Below, one piece after another: positions 1 through 12,017 of a stretch of DNA of 64,000 nucleotides (the first letter of the stretch is position 1; every line of letters begins with the position of its first letter). Source of the DNA: Mya arenaria. Taxonomy: Eukaryota > Mollusca > Bivalvia > Myida > Myidae. The translations under genes were made by a program, and so were the position numbers. The stretch covers positions 11,921,723 through 11,985,722 of the forward strand of contig NC_069124.1 in assembly GCF_026914265.1 (NCBI RefSeq), in the 5' to 3' direction. The notes beneath the pieces were generated by a model. It was not told the origin of the DNA. It did no database searches and saw only the letters and a program-made list of their open reading frames with translations.

Positions 1-131
1 CGTCAGAGAACGGGCCGGTGTTGGCCAAGGAAATCGCTCATGGTGCAAACAAAATAGTATCCGATGATGACTACCGATGGGATTGGCTGAAGACGGCAGA
101 TATTTTGTCAACAAAAACAGGTAGCAGTTAG
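1..131 (+). CDS. MIEAP-like paralogue, 3' end of terminal exon (copy 0, partial)
   Basis: This is the last part of a terminal exon whose gene lies upstream of the window. In the frame that ends at the TAG at 129-131 it reads ENGPVLAKEIAHGANK and then DDDYRWDWLKT. This matches, nearly base for base, the end of the terminal exon of copy 3 (30224-30330: ENGPVLTKGIAQGAEDK, DDDHRWEWWKT). The tail is longer and different after the shared block. Two changes hit conserved positions: KGIAQG has become KEIAHG, and the second Trp of the W-x-W-W motif has become Leu. It may be a functional divergent gene or a decaying one; only the last 43 codons are visible. Confidence 0.65.
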   Translation, partial: SENGPVLAKEIAHGANKIVSDDDYRWDWLKTADILSTKTGSS

Positions 132-189
132 TAGTAAAATAATTGACGTTAAAACTCAGTGTATTCTGTATCCAAAAATATATGCGTTT

Positions 190-200
190 ACACACAAACA

Positions 201-268
<68 letters not shown>
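190..268. repeat. (CACG)n / (CA)n microsatellite
   Basis: A run of CACG repeats (about 200-240) passes directly into CA repeats (241-268). It sits about 60 bases downstream of the copy 0 stop codon. The reading frame across it (His/Thr-rich) is a product of the repeat. Confidence 0.95.
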
Positions 269-271
<3 letters not shown>

Positions 272-1400
272 AAAAATGGCTATCCATGCGCATATGACCT
301 CACAAAAGAGGAATGTGGATCATTAACGATTTTAAGGAAAACTTTGACGTTGTATGACGAAATAAAAGTTCAGTTATGTGGCATTAAACCGTTTAAGTCG
401 GTGCTGTGCATTATGTGTAAATTCGCACCATGTGAAGAAATTGTTGAAAGTGCTAGTATATATTTTAAATGCACACCTTAAGTTATAGTGTTTATATATT
501 AAATGACAGACATGTTTAATATACTGTAACATAGTAGGAACACTTTAGCTGAGGGAAGGTCCTCGTTTTAAAATACAAGGCTAATGCCAAAACGACACCC
601 GAACAAGCGATTCACACTATACAAAACAGAACACACCAAATTCAAAATATAGTTATTGAGAAATGTTGAGGATACCGTCTTGAAACGGTAAACAACACAG
701 GAGCTCACTTTAATACAAACATATACAACTAACTATTTCCTCACATTTTCAAGTCGCATTTAAATCATTCATTTTTTCATATAAAACACAGACAAGTATG
801 CATTTAAAGTTTATCAAATGAAATGGATTCGTTAAAACCTTTTAACTTAAATCAATATCTTTCCCCATCGACTTAGAATGCAAAAATGCTGATTTATGGA
901 AGAAATACTTAGCCAACGATACAATATTTAAGTTTCTCCCTTTGAACACGTATAGTTAGCTAACAATAGTGGAAAATCGGCGAATTGTAACTCAAACCAA
1001 GCAGTTTAGTTTAAGTCGGCGTATTTTATGAAGTGTGTCAAATACACCTGTGAGTATCCTTTTTCATTGTTCAGTGGTTTCATTCGGAATAACAAATTGA
1101 ATAACATATCAATCGAGTAAACAAATGGTTATTCTCTCATAATTCTGACCGACGACAAGTAACACGTTCTGTGATAACCCTTGTTTCTTTGTAATAAAAA
1201 AGAGTTTGCAAATACTCCTACGTAAAAATTGCTTTTATTTTAACTTTACAATCGGGATCATCCAACATTTTGTTGAAGTATGCAAGCTGTACGTTTTAGT
1301 TAAACATGCATACATATACAGTAAATTTCATACATAAGACACAAGACATAAGAGATAACGCGTTTAAGACTACGCGTTTATTTATTGTTTATGTACCTAT
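269..1400. other. Intergenic, no recognisable feature
   Basis: AT-rich sequence between the end of copy 0 and the 5' module of copy 1. I see no ORF with gene-like composition, no RNA gene and no clear repeat. Confidence 0.5.
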
Positions 1401-1401
1401 T

Positions 1402-1475
1402 GAAAAGTTGTAACTAGACTGGTAATTCACTTCCTCTTTCGTTTATGTAAATGGGGAAGGCAGCTCAGAAGTACA
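1402..1475 (+). promoter_or_regulatory. 5' module of copy 1 (shared by all paralogues)
   Basis: The stretch aagttgtaa...acttcctctttcg...aatgggga.ggcag is also found, better preserved, ahead of copy 2 (about 6722-6790) and copy 3 (24625-24690), and more weakly ahead of copy 4 (33640-33680). It lies 50-120 bases upstream of the proposed start codon of copy 1. Conservation upstream of each paralogue suggests a core promoter or 5' UTR that was duplicated with the gene. No TATA box is obvious. Confidence 0.4.
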
Positions 1476-1525
1476 AGCTTGATCCCATATCAGATTTATG
1501 GTACATGGAAAATTTATATACATAG

Positions 1526-4500
1526 ATGTCGATGGCGGACAGCAGCACGCCAGGTAAGTTGAATTTACGATACAGAGGAGAATGTTATAATAATTTTGAT
1601 CACATCTAGTTGTATAAATGTTTCGCATAAAGGAAAATGAGTTACGTTGATGCAAGCAAGTTATTTTCAAACATGGATGAAATACTTCTATACTCAGAAA
1701 TATTCCATGTATTTTTGCCATCTCATAAGGCATATGCAAATGCTCACTATCTTTCAAAGAAAATTGTTTCATAGTTTCTAGCTTAGTGGTTACTTTTAGT
1801 TAATATGATGATAAATAACTATTTTTGTCTGCAGGAATTAAGTTCGTTTGGGAGCGGCAGCCACTAAAAACTATTGACCTGTATATCCAAGAAATGACAG
1901 ATAATATATAGATGATAAAATTATCATTTTGTCTATTTGTACTGATTTCACTCGAAGTTTCCCCATATTTTGTCGCATATTTTAGGTTTATGCCTTCTTA
2001 GTTCAGACAAGACGACTTTGAACTAAATATATAAGCCATTGGGATGGTTAACCTTGACTCCAGAGGCACGATTTGGAAGCATGAAGTGATGGGAAACATG
2101 CAGTTAATATGATAGGATCCTTGTCTTATGATTTCAGATGGGTCGATGTTTAAAAGACTTCGAAGCCGTCTTTGCAGCTGCTTCAGGTTAGGAACCTATT
2201 ATAATTATCTTAAGCTCGATCATTCGATAAAAAAGGTGAGGGATTTTTTCTCTCCTTGGTATCGGCGCCGGTTAGCCTTTCCAGCAAGTAGGGATATGTT
2301 ATCACATCATATATATTGATAAAGGCCATGAGACGGTTAATTGTGACAACTCTATTTTACCCTCAATATAAACTATGGACCTGATTGATCTATAAAATAA
2401 GCTTAATACTTTTTACTAGATTGGAGTCTTGGTCGTTTCTTACAAAATCGTTAATGCAGTGGACATAACGCTTCATTTTAAAGGTCATTTAATAATATTA
2501 TTTCAATTTACACTCGAAACCCTTGATTGGCTCAAAAAGTTTATCGCACAGTTTGGATACGGCCCCTAATAGACTAATGAAGTTTTATCTAAATTGTACA
2601 GCGAGATGTTTTGGCCAAACATGCAAAGGACCTTTATATTTGAACTTTGTGATAAGGCCATACGACAATTATGTAAGTTTATACTGTATGATCCTCAATA
2701 TGGGTTATGGTCCTTTATTATGGCTTGCACCTAATTTAACACATTTTATCAACCATTAATGATTATTATGTCGCATAGATAGTCGAGCGCGCTGACGGCG
2801 GACAACTTCTGTTTCTGTTCAAACTGCCATCTGAAAAACAGTGTATTTTGAAATAAACTTTGTTCTTTAAGTATCTTTTTTTCATGTGTTCTATCTAGCC
2901 TTGGCCTCGGCTTGCATTAACGTTTAAAACTTTTCATTCTAGTTGTTCACGCTCCTATGACATTACACATGGGAACACATGGGAAGAGCATTACAAGGAA
3001 ATGGCGAAGGAAGAAAGTACATACATGTCAACCAGGTCAAGTTTAAAAAAAAATCATTTGTAGTAGACCAAACAAAACGCAGACTTATGTGAAACTACAA
3101 CATATTGTCATATAACGGCTTTTTTATTCCATGTGAACATCACTTCTACATAGGTAATGGACTATATTGTGTATACGTGTGGCTTCTGATTGGTCAAAAA
3201 GGTTTTATTCTAAAGTTGTCTAAGTTACTCTGGGTTGGCTACCATCTCTTTCCGGTTCAAATTGTAATTTCAATTTTCAAATAGTCGTAACTTCACTTTT
3301 TGTCATTTTTAACTAGCTTTGAATTATTGAAAAAAAAAGACATTTAAGTACATAAATCGTTGGAAATGCAAATTTCCCCAATATGATGAGTTAATATTAA
3401 AGACAAACCAGGGCATTTGTTATAGGATAAATGCAAATCAGTGGTTTCACGTCGAATGATTTCCGATAATCCAAAATAATTCCGAGAAAAATATTATTTT
3501 GTTTTTATATTTCTGAGATTTGTTTTAAAAAATAAATGATGATACATTAAAAATATTCTACCTTGATTTGTTAGTAAATAAACATAATGCTAACGCCTCC
3601 GTCAGAAATGCTTCCACTGGGGAATATCCGCAATTCTTAGTCCATAATTGTGTAATAGTGTACCCATACAAAACAGAAACATTAAATGCCATATTCCGTT
3701 TAATTAACTAGGCCCCTGTGTACATTTCAGTAACCTGACAAAGCCAAATTACCGCTTTAAGCAACTGCAAACAAAAAGAAATATAGCAGAAGAAGAGGAA
3801 ATAAAGAATTTAGAGAATCACTCGGAAAAAGGGAAGGAATTGCAACAAGAAAAAGGAAATTCAGAACACGACAAAAAAGACAATGAACATGCGTTAAAGC
3901 AATTGCAAGAAGAAAAAAGAGATTCAGAACACGACAAGAGGGATAATGAACATGCGTTAAAGCAATTGCAAGAAGAAAAAAGAGATTCAGAACACGACAA
4001 GAGTGACAAAGAGCATGAGTTAAAGCATTTGCAACAAGAAAAAAGAGATCCAGAACACGACAGGAGTGACAAAGAGCATGAGTTAAAGCATTTGCAACAA
4101 GAAAAAAGAGATTCAGAAGACGACAAGAGGGACAAAGAGCATGAATTAAAGCATTTGCAACAAGAAAAAAAAGATTCAGAACACGACAAGAGTGACAAAG
4201 AGCATGAGTTAAAGCATTTGCAACAAGAAAAAAGAGATTCAGAACACGACAAGAGTGACAAAGAGCATAAGTTAAAGCATTTGCAACAAGAAAAAAGAGA
4301 TTCAGAACACGACAGGAGTGACAAAGAGCATGAGTTAAAGCATTTGCAACAAGAAAAAAGAGATTCAGAAGACGACAAGAGGGACAAAGAGCATGAGTTA
4401 AAGGATTTGCAACAAGAAAAAAGAGATTCAGAAGACGACAAGAGGGACCAAGAGCATGAATTAAAGCATTTGCAACAAGAAAAAAGAGATTCAGAACACG

Positions 4501-6286
4501 ACAAGAGTGACAAAGAGGATGAGTTAAAACATTTTGAACAAGAAAATATAGATTCGGAACACGGCAAGAGGGACCAAGAACATGAGTTAAAGCATTGGCA
4601 ACACGAAATTAGGTTTTCAGAACACGACAAGAGGGACAAAGAGCATGAGTTAAAGCATTTGCAAGAAGAAAAGAGAGATTTAGAAATCGAGAAAGAGAAA
4701 ACACCTTCAAGGTAACCTAAAATGCCTTAAACATTGGATTTCTTATTTTTTTATAAATAGAAAATTATTATGATATTTTGATTCTATGAATACTTAAGCG
4801 ACAAGAAGTTAATCCAATAAAGTACACAAAAAGACCCTGTAAAGGCTCAAGGTGAGAGCCCAAACGACACGGCGACATGATAAGCATAATTTAAATTAAA
4901 GACAACCTAACTACGTAAGACTTGGAAATATAATAACAGAACATGTGAGTGTCGAATGGACTTTATATGGCCTCAACACGCCATTTCAGATAATCATAAT
5001 TTAAAAATAAAAATAAAAATATCATTTTTATCTCAAGTGAGCTTGTGGCAGTAAAACTTCCTGACAACAAAGCAAATATCGTTGAACTTAGCGACGCAAA
5101 CAGGCCAACAAAACTTGCAGAAATGTTCAGTGAGCTTTACGAGAACGAATGGACCGATGTTAACACGGTCATAAAGAAAAGTGGGTTTACAGAACGACAG
5201 ATAATAGACGTTCTACTTGATATGTTGATGGTAAAGTTGTTTAAAAGTCTTTTATCCATAACGTTTTCGCATATTTACGAATGGCAGTTTAATATCCGTT
5301 GTTTTGCCGTATAAACGATAAAACAAGCATGTAATTCTATAAATACAACAGCAACAACATGTTCTTGTTCTCTTCCAGGAAGCGTTTACCTTTTGCAGAA
5401 GAGAACTTGACGAAAGTTGGCATGTATGAACCAGTTTTGGAGAGAATATTATAAATGTCAGATTAATTTACATACTTTTATCGATATGTCATTAACATGA
5501 ACGAAGGCACTTGTAAACAGACCTTCAAATTTGTAGTTCCGTTAAATTTTGAAAATAAATTGACAATCAGCAATGATTTGATTTTTAATATTTATTTTTT
5601 ATTTTTGCAGAGGTTGCCGAGCAACGAAATGGTGAAGAGGACTTCAAACGACGAGCGGAAAACAACCATTCCAATCTTCGTACCAGAAATTCAAACGGTA
5701 GGATAGCTCATTGAATAAGTGGACTAGTCTTGAAATACCGAGAATGATGAATTCAATTTTATGTCTCGAAATTTCGTAAATTTGCTCTCTTCTATTTCAG
5801 CAATTCTACAATTTGCTCGAAGAAAAGTGTAAAAACAAGAAACTTTGTCCGATTTTGTCAACACATGAATTTAAACAATACGTCTCGAAGTGCATAAGGC
5901 TGAGCATGTTCATGAATGGGAACGACCCTCCAGTGGTGCTTTCATGTCCTGGGTGGGTCTCATTTGACCAGCGCAGAGAAACACGAGAAGACTTTTTAGT
6001 TGGAATAAACGATAAGAATATTGCATACTCTGACGAAAGTTCTAACGACTTTCAAGAAGAACATGTAAACTTTACCGTGGTGGAAGATAGGGTGACACTA
6101 CCTTTTAGGAATGATTTATTTAAAAATTACACACAAAGAGGAGCATTCGTTGAGTTCTACGTTTGGCCAGTGGTGTATCTCCATGAGAATGGGGGGCCTT
6201 TGCTAGCAAAGGGCATTGCTCAAGGTACCGAAGAGACAATAAACATCGACGATCGTTGGAAATGGTGGCAGGAATCCGACAGATGA
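1526..6286 (+). CDS. MIEAP-like protein with long repeated coiled coil (copy 1)
   Basis: Proposed exons are 1526-1553 (ATG), 2138-2186 or alternatively 1835-1880, 3731-4711, 5038-5230, 5379-5423, 5611-5697 and 5801-6286 (TGA stop). The join is in frame with either second exon. The 981-base exon encodes a highly charged E/K/D/H coiled coil of about 21-residue repeats. Later exons carry the family C-terminal module: RPTKLAEMFSELYENEW, FCRRELDESW, GNDPPVVLSCPGW, then FVEFYVWPVVYLHENGG and KGIAQG. In SPATA18/Mieap this domain acts in mitochondrial quality control; that role here is inference. Oddity: the 72-base exon of the other copies has an in-frame TGA here (5427-5429) and lacks the usual donor. 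A weak donor (gtatga at 5424) would shorten it by nine codons and keep the frame. An AATAAA lies at 6305. The 5' exons are less certain than the rest. Confidence 0.6.
2187..3730. other. Intron of copy 1
   Basis: AT-rich intron between the short 5' exon and the coiled-coil exon; it ends in gtgtacatttcag at 3730. I see no other feature in it. Confidence 0.45.
3840..4690 (+). repeat. 63-bp in-frame coding repeats in copy 1
   Basis: About thirteen copies of a 63-base unit, each encoding 21 residues of the type DSEHDKSDKEHELKHLQQEKR in register. Variation is mainly H/D, K/R and S/R swaps plus more diverged units at both ends. The unit is three heptads long, as expected for coiled-coil growth. The minus strand is also open across the array (Ser/Cys/Phe-rich), which I take as a by-product of repeat composition. 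Confidence 0.9.
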
Positions 6287-6345
6287 CTTTAACAATTTGG
6301 AAGAAATAAACTGTGTATATCAACATTGGTGTACCTGCATATTAC

Positions 6346-6572
<227 letters not shown>

Positions 6573-6639
6573 TTTCGAAAAATGATGTCTCCCCTTCAAC
6601 GGGAGCCTAGTTAAATGAATATAATATTGAACAAGGGGT

Positions 6640-6864
6640 AAAAAAAGATTGTGCGCCTTTAACATTGCTACATCGGAAAGATAGATAAACAACTGCTTTA
6701 ACTTCAATTACTGAGGGAGGCGTAGTTGTTTAGTTTTAATTTACATTATCTTTCGTTTAACTAAACGGGAACGGCAGGGCATTATTACCAGGTTGTTCTC
6801 CTATCAAAAAAGGGTTCAACAGGGGACATGAGGTTCAGACGCTATGACTGCAAATGTTATCAAT
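6640..6864 (+). promoter_or_regulatory. 5' module and possible first coding exon of copy 2
   Basis: This stretch is clearly similar to 24560-24760 upstream of copy 3: the same tcaattact, ctttcg, gggaacggcagggca and gggttcaacaggggacatgagg blocks in the same order. It ends in an ATG (6828) followed by MRFRRYDCKCYQ and a GT at 6865 in phase 1, against MRIRRYVCKCYQ in copy 3. Similarity continues about 70 bases into the intron. Whether copy 2 still uses this exon is unclear, because its next exon (near 9915) looks damaged and a later ATG exists at 15842. Confidence 0.45.
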
Positions 6865-8740
6865 GTTGTTTATTTTTCTCAAGTACTACTGTACTCATGT
6901 TCAAGTTTTGTCAAGCAATCCCGATATAGATCACAGCATGAGTTATCATTGTGTATTATGTTTATAATACCGGTAGCTACTATAGTTTTTAACTTCTCAC
7001 GGCCCTCGTGATCGTTACATGTAGTGATTCGCAACCAATCTATTTACAAAAAGTGTATCCAAAATGATAAATTATAACTATGTAAGACAACAATATTTGG
7101 CGTACGAAACAAACGTTTTAAACATTTATGTCTTTCGTTCTTGAGAATATATTGACAATGTAAGTCTAGCGTATCTTTTACGATGAAGATGAATAACCTA
7201 ATAATTAAAGTTTATTACACACTAGCAAGTATGTTAATTGTTATACTACTATGTTGACAATTGTTTTGCTCTTTAAATTGTGTTTTGTAAATGTTGTATG
7301 ACTGTGATTTAGTGCCGATTGAACGTTATTTTGGTTATGCTGTCATATGTTTTGATCTGAATAAATAGATTACAATACGAAATATTGTTACGACCTAGCC
7401 CCGTGGTCCGTCGACGCTATCAACTGTCCCTTTTTGGGTGACCAAGTATTTGAAGTGTTCCCCTCGTGACTGCCCCTCAGGTACTGGTAGCGAAACCTCT
7501 CAATGGCAGTTAAATTGTATGTAGTCTAACCATTGCATGTCAAAAACTAGTTCACCGGGAAGACAACTCAAATCGATGTTTACAAGTTTAATAAACGTTG
7601 GAAAACAGTACACCAGCGGAATAAATCATCATTTAAACATCAAAAGAAGAAAAGGTACAGTATGCAATCGCTGGGTAGACACAGGAAAACGCTATATCAT
7701 CGTGTTGAATTTTATAAGTCCTTTAAACATTAATTTTCCGCGAATTTCCTATATACCTGTAATTCTTTTTGGATTTTATCAAGGAGACAAATAATAAAAA
7801 TCGTTTCATTTGTTATCGTTTTCTATTTCCAGTTAAATGTCAAAACCAATGCCAAAATGGACGAAACACCCGAGGGCGAATCGTACGGGATGTGCTTCAA
7901 GCTATGTCCAAGTTACGTCTCCTCTCGATTCTGGAAAACCCCGCCTTATATACACACATGGTCAAATGACCGAAAATCGTGGTCATATGACCCGACCGAA
8001 AATGACCCGACCGAAAACGACCCATATATTTGGGTCAAATGACCCAAAAATATTGGCTGACAGCCAATCCAAGATGGCGTCGTCATAGATCGTGAACTAT
8101 TGAAAAAGTAAATAAACAATCTTCTCTACATGAACACGAGGATATTCACGTCTGATATTCTGTGTCTTTGCCCAAGTTAATCAGGTTTGTGAGCAATGAA
8201 ATCTGAATAAAATAAATGTAGATAGCTTTGTGTAGCATTTGTAATAACTTTTATCCCTGTGGAATGATTGCTCACTCGGCGGTGGCAAAATTCAAACAAG
8301 GCTGGCGCGCCTGGAATGTCGGGGCGTTGCTAGTTTCTTGTGTGATTTGCCATTGACCGATAACAACAATAATACATATTATACAAAGAATAAGGTACGT
8401 GCATATTTTTCTAACACAACCGTACATATGCTGGGGCATATCAATATCTAGGTTTAATGAAATATCTTAAAACTTTCAAAACAATCGCTGCATACTTATA
8501 TTGTACATAGGCATTTATTCGGTAAGATGGCATTTAAAGTCTAATTAATAAAACCACAGCTAATTTTCCATTTCCAGTTCCATTTTGCCTAACAATGACT
8601 GTCAATTTTATTCAAATTATACTAATGCTGTTGCTGCATTTATTACTTCTATTAGTTCTACAAATATACATCACACTTTTTTTAAGAAGATTGGGCTTTG
8701 AATTATAATTCATAGGGGATCATTTTGTCAAACATAGAAC
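6865..8740. other. Intron or intergenic stretch, no gene seen
   Basis: Mostly unremarkable AT-rich DNA. Near 7985-8055 there are short direct repeats of gacccgaccgaaa and a small inverted repeat, gggtcaaatgaccc. Nothing gene-like. Confidence 0.4.
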
Positions 8741-8744
8741 ACGA

Positions 8745-9597
8745 TCCCGGGGTCATTATTTTCTGTGGATGGGGGTCATTATTTTCTGTGGATGGGGGTT
8801 ATTATTTTTTGTGGGTGGGGTCATTTTTTCTGTGGATGGTGTCATTATTTTTTGTGGATGGGGGTCATTACTTTCTGTGGATGGGGGTCATTATTTTCTG
8901 TAGATGGGGGTCATTACTTTCTGTGGATGGGGATCATTATTTTCTGTTGATGGGGTCATTACTTTCTGCGGATGGGGTCATTACTTTCTATGGATGGGGT
9001 TTATTACTTTCTGTGGATGGGCGTCATTATTTTCTATGGATTGGGTCATTATTTTCTGTCGGTGGGGTCATTTTTTTCTGTGGACGAGGTCATTTCTTAA
9101 TGTGGATGGGGATCATTATTTTCTGTGGATGGGGTCATTTCTTTCTGTGGCTGGGGGACATTATTTTCTGTGGATGGGGTCATTACTTTCTGTGGATATG
9201 GGTCATTATTTTTTGTGGATGGGGTCATTACTTTCTGTGGATGGGCGTCATTACTTTCTGTGGATGGGGTCATTACTTTCTATGGATGGGGTCATTATTT
9301 TCTGTGGATGGGGTCATTACTTTCTGTGGATGGGGACATTATTTTCTGTTGATGGTGTCATTACTTTTTGTGGATGGGGGTCATTACTTACTGTGGATGG
9401 GGTCATTATTTTCTGTGAATGGGGTCATTACTTTCTGTGGATGGGGGTCATTACATTCTGTGGATGGGGTCATTACTTTCTGTGGATGGGGGTCATTATT
9501 GTTTGTGGTGGGGTCATTACTTTCTGTGGATGGGGTCATTTTTTTTGTGGATGGGGTCATTACCTTCTGTGGATGGGGTCATTATTTTCTGATTCAC
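8745..9597. repeat. 22-23 bp minisatellite array
   Basis: About 38 tandem copies of a unit of the type TCATTA(C/T)TTTCTGTGGATGG followed by 2-3 G. The plus strand is strongly G+T rich. Several overlapping frames are open only because the units lack stop codons; their Trp/Gly/Phe-rich translations are not proteins. The array lies between the 5' module and the body of copy 2. Confidence 0.95.
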
Positions 9598-9900
9598 CGT
9601 AGCTCTTCCTTCTGATATCAATGGTTACATAAATTATTGTTGAACAGTTTGCGTAGACGTTTTTCTGACGGAAGCGTGCTATGACACATAAATTTAAATA
9701 ACACTCGATTGAAATTGGTCAATACATGCATCCCTTATGCATTATAGTACTTATTTTTACACTTTTTGCGAAACATTAAGCGCATCGTTTTAGCTGCACT
9801 CGTGCACTAGCTGCAGAACGTTGAAACACATTCTATATGAAATATAAATATTGAATATAAAATTTAAAATATATAATTTAATATTCCATAGTTTTACATG
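9598..9900. other. AT-rich spacer
   Basis: Unique-looking AT-rich DNA following the minisatellite; no gene or repeat recognised. Confidence 0.4.
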
Positions 9901-10020
9901 CAATATTCCTGTGTATGTTTAGATATGAAAGTGCTAAACGTAGGACTGACTCTGTCTGTTAAGTGTGTATTGGACAGCTTGAAGATTCAGCCAAAGATTA
10001 AATTTGCTTTGTGGCTTTTT
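9901..10020 (+). pseudogene. Degenerate copy of second exon (copy 2)
   Basis: From gtatgtttag to about 9985 the sequence aligns with the second exon of copy 3 and its donor (27895-28000): tatgaaagtgc, ggactg, ctctg, aagtgt, attggacagcttgaagatt. Relative to copy 3 about 14 bases after the acceptor are missing and the GT donor has become TT. So this exon is probably dead, consistent with a later translation start in copy 2. Confidence 0.5.
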
Positions 10021-10288
10021 GACATCGTCTAACATTAGAAAATGAAAAACACATAATTATGATTCGCTAAAGGAACACATGTAATATATAGAAATGAAAG
10101 CAAATATATCTTGCATACTGATATGTGGTGTTTATGCAGATATAATTATTCAATTATTTGTAAGTCAGTGGGTCAACGGCCAATGTCATGGTGATCTTAA
10201 GCTGAAAATCAGTTTTAGGTCAGTAGCTGAACGCTTAAGTCCAGGGATCTCAAACTTGGTGAGCAGGTTTGACAAGGTCGTGGTGACC

Positions 10289-10668
10289 TTAAAGCTGCAC
10301 TCTCACAGATTGAACGTTTTGACAACTTTTTTATTTTTTGTTTTGGAACGAGCCAATTTTTGCGAAAATCCATGGAAATCAGTTTTATAAGACTGCTGAC
10401 AAAAATTGGATCGCAGATTTTTATAATTAAGTCTAAAAAATGATGTTTTATGCATTTTTCTTAAACCGTTAGTAACGGTTTAAGCCATGAAACATTAATT
10501 TTCGAACGGAAAAATGATAATCTTCGATCTGATTTTTTATCAACAATCTTATATCATTGGTTTGCAGATATTTATGCAAAAAATGCTCTTTCCAAGACAA
10601 AAACTAAAAAAGTTGTGAAAATGGACCGTTCCAAGGCGGTACTTAACAATTCTTGATAAACATACCAA

Positions 10669-10724
<56 letters not shown>

Positions 10725-10911
10725 AGTACTTCACTGTGCTGTTTGTAGAGTTGTGTGCTGCTCTATGTTTCTTGTTTGTGAATTTGTGTTCTATGTCTTT
10801 GGCGTTGCCCATTGCCACTAAACCGGGTTTATGTTTAAACTTTTTGCTACTGAGCATGTTTCTGTAGCTTTTTGCATATATAATGGTATATCTGTGAGAG
10901 TGCAGCTTTAA
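10289..10911. mobile_element. TTAA MITE family A, full length with internal insert
   Basis: It is bounded by TTAA on both sides and by an inverted terminal repeat AGCTGCACTCTCACAGAT / ATCTGTGAGAGTGCAGCT. A TTAA target duplication points to piggyBac-type mobilisation. It is longer than the copy at 24978-25335 (358 bases), because the segment at about 10640-10890, which includes a (TA)n run at 10672-10720, appears inserted near the right end. No coding capacity. Confidence 0.8.
10672..10720. repeat. (TA)n microsatellite
   Basis: A pure TA run of about 48 bases inside the insert of the MITE. Confidence 0.95.
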
Positions 10912-11044
10912 GCTGAAACTTCATTTCAATAGCTGAAGAACTCTCAAGTTCTCGGACCTCGATCTTGGTAGGCACGTTTGTCATGACCAGCAGGTGAACC
11001 CTATTGATTTTGATGTCAATGAGTAAAACAAGGTTATAGTTACC

Positions 11045-11347
11045 TTAAAGGCCTAGTTGAAGAAATGTTTGGTATGATAATCCCCTGCTGTGCATCTCCT
11101 GCTAATTGCACTGGTGTCACAGTCGGGGCAAATTTCCTGTGTATTTGTTTATTGGCTCAGAGCAATTTAGGATCCATTTCTATAATAAAACTTCTAAAAC
11201 TACACAGCAGGATACTCTGATTGGAGATCTGATAAGAGAGAGCAAAACAAGTAGATTCAGATCAATAAACAGAGATTGAGTACTATACACAGTTTGGGTG
11301 TGTGTGTGGGGGGGGGGTCACTTAGAAGGCTTAAACTAGGCCTTTAA
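11045..11347. mobile_element. TTAA MITE family B
   Basis: TTAA at both ends and inverted termini AAGGCCTAGTT / AACTAGGCCTT. It is about 300 bases and non-coding, with a G-run near 11305-11318. The ends differ from family A, so this is a second family with the same target preference. Confidence 0.7.
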
Positions 11348-11477
11348 GCTTGAAATCTGCGGTTTCAGAATATGTAATGATAAGTTAGTGGTATGTTTCT
11401 TGAATGAGTTATACGTTTTTTAAGCGATATACTCAAGGTATATCAGTGGTGAATGCAATACGAAATTGTATTAATTT

Positions 11478-11600
11478 CACAGGGTGAACATTCGGGTATA
11501 TTTGCTCAAGTTACTGTCAACGCTGAAGGTTATGCAAGTAACACATGTAATACTTCGGATCTTTAAGGAAGACGGGCTTTCTGACTTTCAAAGGCACTTG
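11478..11600 (+). pseudogene. Relic of a MIEAP-like terminal exon
   Basis: The frame GEHSGIFAQVTVNAEG... then TSDL matches the middle of the copy 3 terminal exon (about 30055-30140: EHSGVFGQTNVNAEG, TSDLKERR). It breaks at a TAA directly after TSDL and again soon after. Only this internal segment remains; neither the DPP block nor the VWP block is present. The relic lies in the long 5' region of copy 2 and shows that further copies once existed here. Confidence 0.65.
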
Positions 11601-12010
11601 GTAATTCATCCTGAAATTACGATCCTTGGTGGTTTTATTATCGCATTTAAGATAACGAGTTTAATAGATTTTGTATTGAATGCCAACCAATGTGATAATC
11701 TATATAAACAAAATATTTACGTAGATATTAAGTAGCACTCCCAATCTCAATCACAGGGAGTGTTTACTCTGGACCCCGTCAGTACACTAAGCATTTAATT
11801 ATAACACACAATTGGGAGGGCAGGGAAAGCACAACAACAACAGTTTAAAAACAATACAACTTTTTATTGTGGTTGAACCGAGTCATTGTATCGCTAGCCC
11901 TTTGAACAAAAAATAAGCAATTATACATCACGTTATATGTTGCACATATAAATGTTCATTTTTCATGCGTTCATGCAATTTCAACACTCGGGTACAATTT
12001 TGCACTAACA
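11601..12010. other. AT-rich DNA, no feature seen
   Basis: No gene, RNA or repeat recognised between the exon relic and the truncated MITE. Confidence 0.4.
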
Positions 12011-12017
12011 TGAAGCT

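Larger units (their letters stand above)
10165..11044. repeat. Degenerate ~130-bp repeat pair split by a MITE
   Basis: 10165-10288 and 10912-11044 resemble each other (agctgaa..., ctcaagt, ctc...cttggt, gcaggtttg/gcacgtttg, gttacctta). The TTAA element at 10289-10911 sits between them. Confidence 0.4.

Noticed and set aside
3818..4639. 273-codon minus-strand frame rich in Ser, Cys, Leu and Phe
   Set aside because: It is the antisense of the 63-bp coding repeats of copy 1. The plus strand has splice sites, family motifs downstream and the expected coil composition.
8745..9597. CRISPR-like or other spaced repeat array
   Set aside because: No unique spacers; the units are contiguous, and the genome is eukaryotic.
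8725..9615. Up to 296-codon Trp/Gly/Phe-rich frames
   Set aside because: Produced by the stop-free 22-23 bp minisatellite; frames are open in all three phases at once.
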